DNA of 10,039 nt from NCBI GenBank assembly GCA_000697475.1, contig JNEU01000604.1:1-10039 (forward strand). Reading direction: 5' to 3'. A program made the position numbers and the translations under genes. The notes under the pieces were generated by a model. The model was not told where the DNA came from. It searched no databases and saw only the letters and a list, made by a program, of their open reading frames with translations. This document shows positions 1-7,106 of this stretch, in pieces (the stretch's first letter is position 1; every line of letters starts with the position of its first letter). This DNA comes from Lichtheimia corymbifera B2541 (Eukaryota; Mucoromycota; Mucoromycetes; Mucorales; Lichtheimiaceae).

Positions 1-331
1 CCATTAAACAGCTTATGCTGTTAGGATCATGGCAATCATTCTTTGATGGTATACATGAAACATGATTAGTATAAGCTACATTCGCTATTCGCATTCCCAT
101 TCCCATTCGCAGTATCCAGTAATAGCAATAGTGTAGCGAAGCAGTATTAGTATTGGTTATTGTTTATTATATCATATACATAAATATCAGTATTATTGTA
201 AGGCTAAATACCCGCTCGATTCTTCGATTCTTGCAAATAATCGCAGCTCGATTATATCGATTTTCAACACCCAATCGAATCGAATCGAATCGAATCGAAC
301 CGCGATTTTTTCGATTATGCGATTATGTTGA
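1..331. other. Non-coding left flank with AATCG/CGATT-rich DNA
   Basis: No exon with coding character is visible here on either strand. The first 200 bases are AT-rich and contain short CATTCC/CATTCG runs near 82-112. From about 217 the DNA fills with the pentamers CGATT and AATCG, which are reverse complements of one another. The Sin3-like reading frame opens immediately after an in-frame TGA at 329-331, so this flank marks the 5' end of recognisable Sin3 homology. Confidence 0.6.
273..297. repeat. (AATCG)5 microsatellite
   Basis: Five uninterrupted AATCG units are seen. At least six CGATT copies, its reverse complement, flank the array on both sides within about 60 nt, so the single strand could fold back on itself. 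Confidence 0.9.
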
Positions 332-1309
332 GGACCCCTAACACCACCGTCATCCGACCATGTAGACTTTGACATTGATGACGGCTCGAAGCATCCTCTT
401 ATTATTCTCGACAACAGCGATGACGATAGCTTGGGTCAACGATCGCCTTATTCAAGATCTTCTTCTCCTATTTCGTTCTCACCTCCCGGTACAACAGGTA
501 CCACATTTGAATCTCCTTATCGCTCCGGTTATCCTAAAAGTACATGTCTCTTTTGCAACGAAGACTTTTATTGTTTTATACGCTATTACCAGGCAAGTAA
601 CGGGGTGACTCAATGGCATGCAAATTGCTTTAACTAACACATATATGTAGATTCTCTATGAACGTCTTTTATATATGAAGAATCTCACTCGTCCACGCTA
701 CGTCAATTCCATTGCCAGGAAACTCAAGATGGATCAGCATTTACCAAAAGGTAGATCACACAGCAGCCACGGATGATGATGATGATGTCGTTACTGAGAG
801 ATATATGTTTATCTAGAACCCAAGGACAGGACACATTATGAAGAATGTCTTGATGCCGTCGACAAGCTGTTTGGACGAAAGATAGGCGCTGCTAGATTCG
901 AAGAAAAGTTACGGTCCTTGTATTCTGTGGAAGCGTATCCCATGTTCACCATCGATAGACTCACCATTGCCCTTATCAAGAGTGTAAGTTGGTTGATTGA
1001 TAAGAGCTCATTGCTAGCGGATACTAACCCCCTCTCTGTCTGACTTTAGATCATTGCTTTTGACGCCAAGACCAAGGAAGCCTTGAAAGACCAAACGAAA
1101 CCTGTATTTTTCCAAGAATTTAATGATGGTATCCAGCGGCAATTTTCACGTGTTGTGGCACAGAACAAGGGCCTCTATGAAATAAATGTGGTAGGTCAAA
1201 CCCCATCCATCCCATATCGCTTATGACAATGTATTCATGAATTTACGCTTCATACTAGGACCATGCCAATCGACGCCTCGCAATGACGGATTGGTCTGCA
1301 AAAGACTAG
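332..1309 (+). CDS. Sin3 corepressor C-terminal fragment (5'-truncated, five exons)
   Basis: Sin3 is the scaffold of the Rpd3/HDAC histone deacetylase complexes in the nucleus. Exons that I join by eye are about 332-592, 651-750, 817-983, 1050-1190 and 1259-1309, giving about 239 codons ending in TAG. Introns are 58, 66, 66 and 68 nt; the first and third carry CTAAC branch-like sites. Conserved Sin3 C-terminal landmarks appear in order: FYCFIRYYQ joined across intron 1 to ILYERLLYMK (residues 79-97), FEEKLRSLYSVEAY followed by FTIDRL (148-169), and a GLYEINV strand (217-223). The first exon has an acidic, Ser/Pro-rich linker and no in-frame ATG after the stop at 329-331. Full Sin3 proteins exceed 1,000 residues; PAH domains, the HDAC-interaction region and the last part of the C-terminal domain are missing. 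All joins keep the frame open, so decay is not obvious. It could be a partial duplicate, a gene broken by rearrangement, or have a first exon I cannot see. Family identity is firm; functionality is not. Confidence 0.72.
593..650 (+). other. Predicted GC-AG intron of the Sin3-like gene
   Basis: The exon ends CAG and the intron begins GCAAGT, the usual form of the rare GC-AG class, with a CTAAC branch-like site at about 632-638 and a TATGTAG acceptor. Using it joins YYQ to ILYERL, which reproduces the conserved Sin3 sequence exactly. The nearby GT (GTAACG) would put the next exon out of frame. Confidence 0.7.
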
Positions 1310-1318
1310 ATATCATCG

Positions 1319-1324
1319 AATAAA
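1319..1324 (+). terminator. AATAAA poly(A) signal after the Sin3-like frame
   Basis: AATAAA followed directly by more A residues lies 10 nt beyond the TAG at 1307-1309. This supports a real 3' end here, though AATAAA is common in AT-rich DNA. Confidence 0.4.
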
Positions 1325-2104
1325 AAAAAAGGCCTTTTTCATACCCATTTATGGTTGACATCTTATCACATGTTGTCGCGGGAGATATGAATAGCTCGCT
1401 ATGTATAGTCTCATTATGCAATTATGATACCAAGTTTGACTGCAACGAAAATAAAGTATCAAAGACCAGCGGTCCATGCAGATGACGCATACATATATCA
1501 ATAGTAGTTAGATCGAATCATGCATGATAAAGGAGCACTTATTCAGTGCACCAGGTTACCACGACCAAGGTTGATTACATAGTAACAAGCGTAAGACCAC
1601 CCAAGATCCCTCCTGTACCTTGCACATTCATGCATGTATGCCAGTGCATATAAACTCAGCAATGCTGCTTCAAAGGATATTAATCGCTATGTACGCTTGA
1701 CAACCTTCACTCATCTACGTGACGAGCCGGCAAACAGATCATACTATTGAATGGGACATCCAATTCATCTATCAAAACGACTGGATCCACCACATTGAGG
1801 GAGAATATCAATCGCTTGGCTGTCACATTGCAAGGCTACATACGTTGCGGTTATCCGTAGTATTGCTTTTAATTGAACCCTTGTCCATTCACTGGTCTAC
1901 TCATGGATGGGATCCCATACATATTCATTTTTTTTGGGTACCTACGGCTTAACACATCCAACAAAGCTACATGCAACCATGATAGCATAAAGTAGCGTGA
2001 TGAAGCAAAAGTATGTGACTACTTTCAAGCGGGAATCTCTACCAAGGCTTCACTCGAACCGAGCAACAACAACATGCATGCTGCAGCAGCCTCAACATCG
2101 GTAC

Positions 2105-2140
2105 AAAAAGTGTATTTGGTTACGTGTTGCAACACTTTTT
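2105..2140. repeat. Inverted repeat, 9-bp arms
   Basis: AAAAAGTGT at 2105-2113 is the reverse complement of ACACTTTTT at 2132-2140, with an 18-nt loop. The 12-bp palindrome GTGTTGCAACAC (2124-2135) overlaps the second arm. No function is evident. Confidence 0.5.
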
Positions 2141-2450
2141 GAAGATCCCCCAGCATATGTACGCCTTACAATTTGTCACTTGCATAGGGAAACATATAAC
2201 CAGAGTGTTATTGGCAAATCGCTTGTTGAGCTAGTGCAGCAGCATGATGCATTGCAGGTGTAGTACTTGCTATACCTTGGATAGCAATCGCTCGTACACT
2301 TTTCTGCATCACCTGTGTGATGTATTTTTTTTTCGATTCGGAAACACAGATCCATGGGTATCGTACCGCCCTGTAATTATGACTTTTGTATTGATATGTA
2401 TGGCGGGTGACATGTATCTCCCGATGGTCATAGAGTGGGTGTATGAGTGC

Positions 2451-2469
2451 TGGTGGTGGTGGTGGTGGT
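2451..2469. repeat. (TGG)6 microsatellite
   Basis: Six TGG units plus one base form a simple triplet repeat in intergenic DNA. It creates meaningless Trp, Val or Thr runs in the overlapping frames. Confidence 0.9.
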
Positions 2470-3228
2470 TGACTCCAATTCAATTGAAAGACGCACCGAC
2501 GCAGGTACATGCAGAACGTGTTGCATCCCATTTATGCATGTTGACACAGAACGTGGCTGCTGTATACAAAAACAATGCCAATGGATGCTTGCATGTTTAT
2601 TGTTCCTCTCAACATGGGAGCTACAGCACACAGCCATAGGTATCTGAATACTACAACTACCTCTTGGCATAATACTCGCGTGATCTATTATTGGTGATAC
2701 GAATGATGACTCCCATCCACGACCAAAGTGGGTACATACAGGGAAAGATCACAAAGGCATTGCATGACATGGAAGATAATATTAGTGCAAGCAATGCGAT
2801 GTATGTATTGCTGTTGCATGCGTTACGCGTATAATTTAATTTGGGTGCTTGTGCAGTAGACTTTTTATAGATCCAGCTGGAAAGACTTTTGTCTTTTATT
2901 TTATTCGTATGTTCAATACTTGAAACGATCAGCCATCATCCTGTACTTGAGTGGACGAATTATCTGATGTCTACGAGTGGCGTTATTAGATATACTACAT
3001 AGCAATTGCTTGGATGATGATGGTGGTGATATAGTTGCGCCATGGAAAGTGGTACCGTGCATTTTTGTTGCCTGCATGCATGAAAACAGAATCTTGGTGT
3101 CCTAAGGGCAGTTATCGTTCTTGATGTTTGCATAAACATGGTTGTTGTCAAAATACCTTCCTTGGAGAAAGCTAAGGAAGACCGTTGGTTTTCATATCCA
3201 TTGCATCGATTAGCGTGTCGTCGTTGGT

Positions 3229-3236
3229 TATAAAAG
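3229..3236 (+). promoter_or_regulatory. TATA box of the peptide precursor gene
   Basis: TATAAAAG lies 53-60 nt before the ATG at 3289. Between them is an A/C-rich leader (about 3250-3288) without another ATG, and the start context is ACACCATGG. Transcription would be expected to begin about 25-35 nt after the TATA box. The strong TATA box suggests regulated rather than constitutive expression (inference). Confidence 0.6.
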
Positions 3237-3288
3237 CAAACAGAATTGTATCCAACATCAATCATCATTCAAACATACACAGCACACC

Positions 3289-3849
3289 ATGGCCTTTAAG
3301 ATTCTCCCATTTTTTATTGTTCTCATTGCACTTTCATGCGTGAACCATGCTGCTCCCCTCATCCGTACTACTGTGAACATCAGCAAGCGTGACTTTGATC
3401 TCGATGATGACTGTCTTGGTGATATCTTTGACAAGCGTGAAGAAGAAGAGCAGGATAGTCCCGAGGATATTCGTGATGATCTCATGGAGAGGAAACGTGA
3501 TCTTGGTGATCTTGGTGACCTTGGTGATCTTGATGATGGTATTGATGACATCTTTGACAAGCGTGAAGAAGAAGAGCAGGATAGTCCTGAGGATATTCGT
3601 GATGATCTCATGGAGAGGAAACGTGATCTTGGTGACCTTGGTGACCTTGGTGATCTTGATGATGGTATTGATGACATCTTTGACAAGCGTGAAGAAGAAG
3701 AGCAAGATAGTCCTGAGGATATTCGTGATGATCTCATGGAGAAACGTGACCTTGATGACTGTCTTGGTGACATCTTTGACAAGCGTGAAGAAGAAGAGCA
3801 GGATAGTCCTGAGGATATTCGTGATGATCTGATGGAGAAGAAGCGCTGA
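3289..3849 (+). CDS. Secreted precursor of repeated acidic peptides with Lys-Arg (kexin) sites
   Basis: Single-exon gene for 186 residues. Residues 1-22 form a classical signal peptide (MAFKILPFFIVLIALSC, then NHAAP with a likely cut near 21-22). A short pro-region follows to KR at 33-34. The rest is eight blocks, each ending in KR, RKR or KKR (49-50, 68-70, 91-92, 110-112, 133-134, 152-153, 165-166, 184-186). Two peptide types alternate four times each. Type A ends in IFD: long inner copies are DLGDLGDLGDLDDGIDDIFD; shorter outer copies carry one Cys each (C42, C158). Type B is EEEEQDSPEDIRDDLME, identical in all four copies. Both are strongly acidic, about -9 for type B and inner type A. 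The layout matches known fungal kexin-processed repeat proteins, where a Golgi kexin cuts after Lys-Arg and a carboxypeptidase trims the ends. I recognise no particular family, so the role (signal, wall component, metal or cation binding) is unknown. The start is secure: TATA box, leader and signal peptide agree. Confidence 0.87.
   Translation: MAFKILPFFIVLIALSCVNHAAPLIRTTVNISKRDFDLDDDCLGDIFDKREEEEQDSPEDIRDDLMERKRDLGDLGDLGDLDDGIDDIFDKREEEEQDSPEDIRDDLMERKRDLGDLGDLGDLDDGIDDIFDKREEEEQDSPEDIRDDLMEKRDLDDCLGDIFDKREEEEQDSPEDIRDDLMEKKR
3430..3846 (+). repeat. In-frame tandem repeats inside the peptide precursor gene
   Basis: The marker GACAAGCGTGAAGAAG recurs at 3430, 3556, 3682 and 3778, giving spacings of 126, 126 and 96 nt (42, 42 and 32 codons). 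Copies are almost identical at the DNA level, including at silent positions (a few C/T and A/G changes). This points to recent duplication or ongoing homogenisation rather than old repeats held only by protein selection. Confidence 0.9.
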
Positions 3850-3918
3850 TTGTAGTAGTATATGATTTCCCACCTGTTAATGAGTATAGCTTACTTAAGG
3901 AGACTCTCCTTTGTTTTG

Positions 3919-3961
3919 AATAAAAATATCTTTATTGAGTCGAACGAAAAAAAAAAAAAAA
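3919..3961 (+). terminator. AATAAA signal followed by a 15-A tract
   Basis: AATAAA at 3919-3924 lies 70 nt after the peptide gene stop. A run of 15 A residues occupies 3947-3961, starting 22 nt beyond the signal, the distance at which an mRNA would be cleaved and tailed. This is either an ordinary A-rich 3' flank or the genomic scar of a reverse-transcribed poly(A) tail. Confidence 0.65.
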
Positions 3962-4698
3962 GACATTGATGATCCACACTGCATGGCCTTGGTATCATTC
4001 CGAAAATTGTCGCAGTGATTGCTCCCAAATCCATCCAAGTCCGTATCGTGGCAACCACCCTATACGCCACCTCGTATCCTCCCAAACCACTGTAAGAAGC
4101 AAGTCTTTGAGTCTGTTGCCGATTTCAGTTCTTCATGCTGTTCATCTGATCCTCATCCAACTGAATGCTGCATTGCGTCAAAGGTAACAGCGCACGTTGC
4201 TACCCATCAGGTCTTATTCTACATTCCTTCGTTCAGCAACATGGAGGTACTGGCGTTGAATGCTGCTCAATGTATTGAATCTCCAGTGTACGTTTCCTGT
4301 TGTAGTAAGTAAATTCAGCAATCGGATGAATCCTTCACAGAGTAATATGATACCCCCTCATAGCGTTCTCATCATCCCTGATATCGTAAAGGATACCCTT
4401 TCACACATTTCATTATGATGATTCTCTTATGTAGAAAGATAGATAAAACTAAGTTTATTTTCTATTTTATATTGACTTATATAAAGTGTGGTTGGGAGCC
4501 ATGCATGACATGTTGTCAACCTTTGGTAGTACATAACCATCCTCCTCACCAACCCCGCTATGACTCAGTCGGCATTGACCGTTCCGTATCCTTAGTTGCT
4601 ACCATTCCCCATAAACACATACACACACAGAGGGAGTGAGAATGTCATCTATGCCAGTCTATTAAGGAATAAAGATAATATCACACTACAAGATACAT
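3962..4698. other. Intergenic region between the peptide gene and Mia40
   Basis: No gene can be supported. Short open stretches occur in all frames, including a Cys-rich one at 4019-4312 (+) with CC pairs but no start, family or splice partner. TATATAAAG at 4478-4486 and AATAAA at 4668-4673, both on the + strand, could bracket a short transcript running towards the Mia40 3' end, but no credible frame lies between them. The fifth CATGCATG is at 4500-4507. The Mia40 3' UTR must lie in the right-hand part. A minus-strand AATAAA lies at 4459-4454, 240 nt beyond its stop; I see none closer. Confidence 0.45.
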
Positions 4699-5279
4699 TT
4701 AGAACCAAGATGCGATCCAAGAGGAAATGCCATTGTTTTCACCCTCTTCCAAAACGGATGAAGCGGCCACAGACGATGATGATGATGATTCTTGTTCCTC
4801 CTTCTCTTCTTTGACCTCAGGCTTGGGTGATTCTTGTTCCTCCTTCTTCTCCTCCTCTTCTTCATCGTCGTCGTCGTCATCAATCTCGTCACCATAGACG
4901 TCAGGATGTTGACGGAAGCAATTTTGCATATCACGGAACTTGTCAACACAGTCGACACCCTTGGGTTCAGCGTTCGAATAAACAAAGCAACTGAAGGCAG
5001 CCTTGAATTCTTCACCACATGGACCTTGAGCCATACCTCCTAGACCTTTTCATATTCATAAGCTCTCTGCATTCGCTTTTACAATGGGTCAAAAAACTTA
5101 CAGGGACAATCCCAGTTGATCTCGCCAGTCTCTGGATCAAAAGCGGCAGCTTGATCATTCTCTTCTCCTTTGGATTCTTGCTCATTGCTCTTGGGGACCT
5201 CAATTTCTGGTTGTTGTTCAACATAGTCCTTGTCGACAAATAGTACTTTGTCCTTTCCGTCTTGCTTTGCGTATGACAT
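4699..5279 (-). CDS. MIA40: Mia40/CHCHD4 intermembrane-space oxidoreductase
   Basis: Mia40 oxidises and traps small Cys-rich proteins entering the mitochondrial intermembrane space and is re-oxidised by Erv1/ALR. Exon 1 is 5279-5102, the intron 5101-5046 (56 nt, GTAAGT...AAAAG), exon 2 5045-4699; the product is 174 residues. The splice rebuilds [12 protein letters not shown]: the redox CPC motif is residues 58-60, with C60 encoded across the junction. The twin CX9C helices follow (C69-C79 and C92-C102) with the family sequence [13 protein letters not shown]. The rest is a long acidic/Lys tail, a Ser run, and an aromatic end (SSWIASWF). The N-terminus [15 protein letters not shown] resembles the animal protein, fixes the start, and shows no presequence or membrane anchor such as yeast Mia40 has. 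It lies downstream of, and on the same strand as, the SUN gene. Identity is very secure. Confidence 0.95.
5046..5101 (-). other. Intron splitting the CPC codon of Mia40
   Basis: The 56-nt phase-1 intron begins GTAAGT and ends GAAAAG. It interrupts the codon of the second cysteine of the catalytic CPC. Read-through adds KFFDPL and a stop, giving a 66-residue form without the CX9C helices. Confidence 0.9.
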
Positions 5280-5340
5280 TGTATATGTATGTGTGGTGTA
5301 GTGTGTGTGTGGGTGGTGGTGCGTGGTATGTAGAAGAAGA
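5280..5340 (-). promoter_or_regulatory. CT/CA-rich leader of Mia40
   Basis: Read on the minus strand, a CT-rich stretch (about 5355-5325) runs into a CA-rich leader (CACACACAC, then ACATACATATACA) directly before the ATG, with no upstream ATG in it. Such pyrimidine/CA-rich leaders without a TATA box are common before fungal housekeeping genes. The exact transcription start cannot be read from sequence. Confidence 0.4.
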
Positions 5341-5489
5341 AAAATAGAGAAAAAGAAGTGTGACCCTGGGTCGGGGTTTGTTTGTCAGTGCTTAAAGTTG
5401 CTTTGATTGTACACCACTACTCCCATTGCATTTGTAAGCAAAGAGTGAGACGGGCCGTTTATCGGAGAGCAAGAAGATGAGATGGACAC

Positions 5490-5495
5490 TTTATT
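5490..5495 (-). terminator. AATAAA poly(A) signal of the SUN gene
   Basis: On the minus strand AATAAA lies 79 nt beyond the SUN stop codon at 5574, well inside the gap before Mia40. This supports separate transcripts for the two genes. Confidence 0.55.
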
Positions 5496-5573
5496 TACGT
5501 AGCGAGATGAGAGAATGGTATATAGGATTATATTACAAATGATGGAGATAAAGGGTAATGATGATAATGTTGA

Positions 5574-7106
5574 TTATACAATGTTGCCATGCACGCGTAC
5601 ACGATAAATACAAGTATATTCATCCTTGTCCCAATTATTAAGAAAACGAAAGACAATGTCCCTGAGAGGAGGTGAATCGGGTTTAATCTTGAATGTTTGA
5701 ACTGGTCCAGTAGCATTGTCGCCAATGTTGTACTTGAACTTGCCGAGATAGACAGCATCTCCTGCCAACGATGCAGCTGGATCCCAAGGATATTTCCACG
5801 TTCCCGTAGCCTTTTGCCTTGTCAATCCCCATACCTCGAAATCTTTGGGTGCACTACTCATGTCGATGACTTGATGAGGATCCACATGATCAATGGAGAC
5901 TGCGTTGACAGAGACTGTTTGGCTTAATCGTACACCAAGTGATCCATATTTTCCAGCCATGGGCCAACATTGTCCAGGATGAGTATCAGGTAAGAGTGCA
6001 TTGACGGGCGAGGTGGAGGGTGAAGAATTGGCGAGTGGTCGATGCCGAATCAATCGATAGATGCCAGATCGCCATCCTTTATTGCTGCCATTGTCAAATG
6101 TGGATGATGTATACTGGACGAGGACACGTGATCCAAGTGTAGCAAGAGCAAAATCGGGTGCTTGAGCTTGTCGCATCACATAGCGATCATCCAACGTATC
6201 CAATAGTTCCTGAGAATCAATGCGTCCAGTGTCAGGGTCCAAAGGAATCCATGAAGGTAGTACTGATAGGATGGCATCACGGAATAGTTCCACGTTTTGT
6301 CTCGTGTGCACACCCTTTTCTTCAGAGGATCGATTCGAAAGCACATTTGGTCGCCATGCTGTTGTAATATCGTCCTTGCGCCCATACAAGAATACAAAGA
6401 AAATCGCTGTATATGTCACCACGCCTGCTACCATACGGAAAATCGCTCGAGCTCTCCCTTGATCCGTATCATCATCCTCTGATAACAGCATCCTTCTTGG
6501 ATTGATATAACGGCGGTCCTTGTAGAATCCAAAGAGTTTCACCACAAACATAAAAGAGTTGCAAATCAACGCGAAGCACGCCATATCAGCAAAGGCAAAC
6601 AATGAATACACCAGCTCCTTGGAAAAGAAAAGCACCAGAAAAATGGCATAGGTCACTGCCATGTAAACATTTTCGAAACCTGGTTGGACATACGGCCATA
6701 ATAATCCCTTTCGTTGTTGCGGTGATGATCGCTGCTGTTGTGGTTGCTGTTGTGGTTGGTTTTGAGATTGTGTTATAGCAAGTCCAGAATCCACGTCGTT
6801 GCTTTGTTGAATGCCGTCGTCGTTATCGTCGTCGTCGTCATGGTCGCTGTGATCTTCGTCATCGGATGGCATAGATGCACCAAGAATGGAGAACTGGTGT
6901 TGATACTCGTTATAGGCATCGGGATTGTTGGCAAGGTCGTCTAGTTCTTGAAGAGGATCCAACCAATCGCCACTTACTATGATACCCCCTTTAGAATAAA
7001 GCTAGTGTGAAGACTCTTTTTTCTTACATTGTTTGCGAGCCACCTGTCGTTCCCTGATGGATTGTGTAGGACTGTAATACGGATGTGGCGATGCGTGGAG
7101 AGACAT
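5574..7106 (-). CDS. SUN-domain nuclear envelope protein
   Basis: SUN proteins sit in the inner nuclear membrane and bind KASH proteins in the perinuclear space, linking nucleus and cytoskeleton or spindle pole (LINC complex). Exon 1 is 7106-7028 (MSLHASPHPYYSPTQS..., 26 codons plus one base), the intron 7027-6977 (GTAAGA...CATAG, with TTCTAAA), exon 2 6976-5574; total 493 residues. Starting at 6962 instead would require TTG, so the upstream exon is needed. The N-terminal 120 residues are acidic (Asp run near 72-79) and Gln-rich. Hydrophobic stretches lie at about 130-145, 149-177 and 203-224. A SUN domain fills about 297-491: LGSRVLVQYTSSTF, PGQCWPMAG, SSAPKDFEVWG and a final YTCIYRVRVHG. 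C363 and C482 match the pair that forms an internal disulfide in animal SUN2. An Asn/Ser/Pro-rich insert lies at about 320-350. An in-frame alternative acceptor 12 nt upstream is possible. Confidence 0.9.
6977..7027 (-). other. Intron 1 of the SUN gene
   Basis: The 51-nt intron has donor GTAAGA, branch-like TTCTAAA and acceptor CATAG. It joins residue 26 to LSGDWLDPLQEL in frame. An AAAG acceptor 12 nt upstream would also keep the frame and add four residues, so short alternative splicing is possible. Confidence 0.75.

Larger units (their letters stand above)
1325..3228. other. 1.9-kb intergenic region, no convincing gene
   Basis: Open stretches of 66-131 codons exist on both strands, but none has a recognisable domain, a credible start context, or splice sites joining it to a neighbour. 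The region holds a TGG microsatellite, an inverted repeat at 2105-2140, and four copies of CATGCATG (1519, 1629, 2073, 3075). The last part (about 2900-3228) is the presumed promoter region of the peptide precursor gene. An unrecognised non-coding RNA cannot be excluded. Confidence 0.5.

Noticed and set aside
1719..1952. 77-codon + frame
   Set aside because: It has no ATG (opens on GTG), no recognised family, and no usable splice partners; it could be chance or very old coding DNA.
1997..2263. 88-codon + frame (ATG at 2000)
   Set aside because: It ends in a protein-like stretch, but there is no homology I recognise and no promoter or poly(A) signal clearly tied to it.
2244..2639. 131-codon + frame with a run of six Trp
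   Set aside because: The Trp run comes from the TGG microsatellite, composition is Cys/His/Trp-rich and unlike real proteins, and there is no domain or splice context.
3258..3782. Minus-strand frame with SR/SPR repeats resembling an SR protein
   Set aside because: It is the antisense reflection of the Asp/Glu repeats of the peptide precursor, whose signal peptide, TATA box and poly(A) signal are all on the + strand.
4019..4312. Cys-rich + frame resembling a small secreted protein
   Set aside because: It has no ATG at its start, no signal peptide, and the Cys spacing fits no family I know (not the hydrophobin pattern).
4699..5034. Two separate minus-strand genes (4699-5034 and 5079-5279)
   Set aside because: They are the two exons of one Mia40 gene; splicing rebuilds [12 protein letters not shown] exactly.
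5038..5101. Alternative Mia40 acceptor 8 nt further downstream (GGAG)
   Set aside because: It would give CPC-MAQ and lose the conserved LGG; the acceptor at 5046 restores the family sequence.
5574..6962. SUN protein starting at 6962
   Set aside because: That codon is TTG. A good intron joins the frame to an upstream exon with ATG at 7106.
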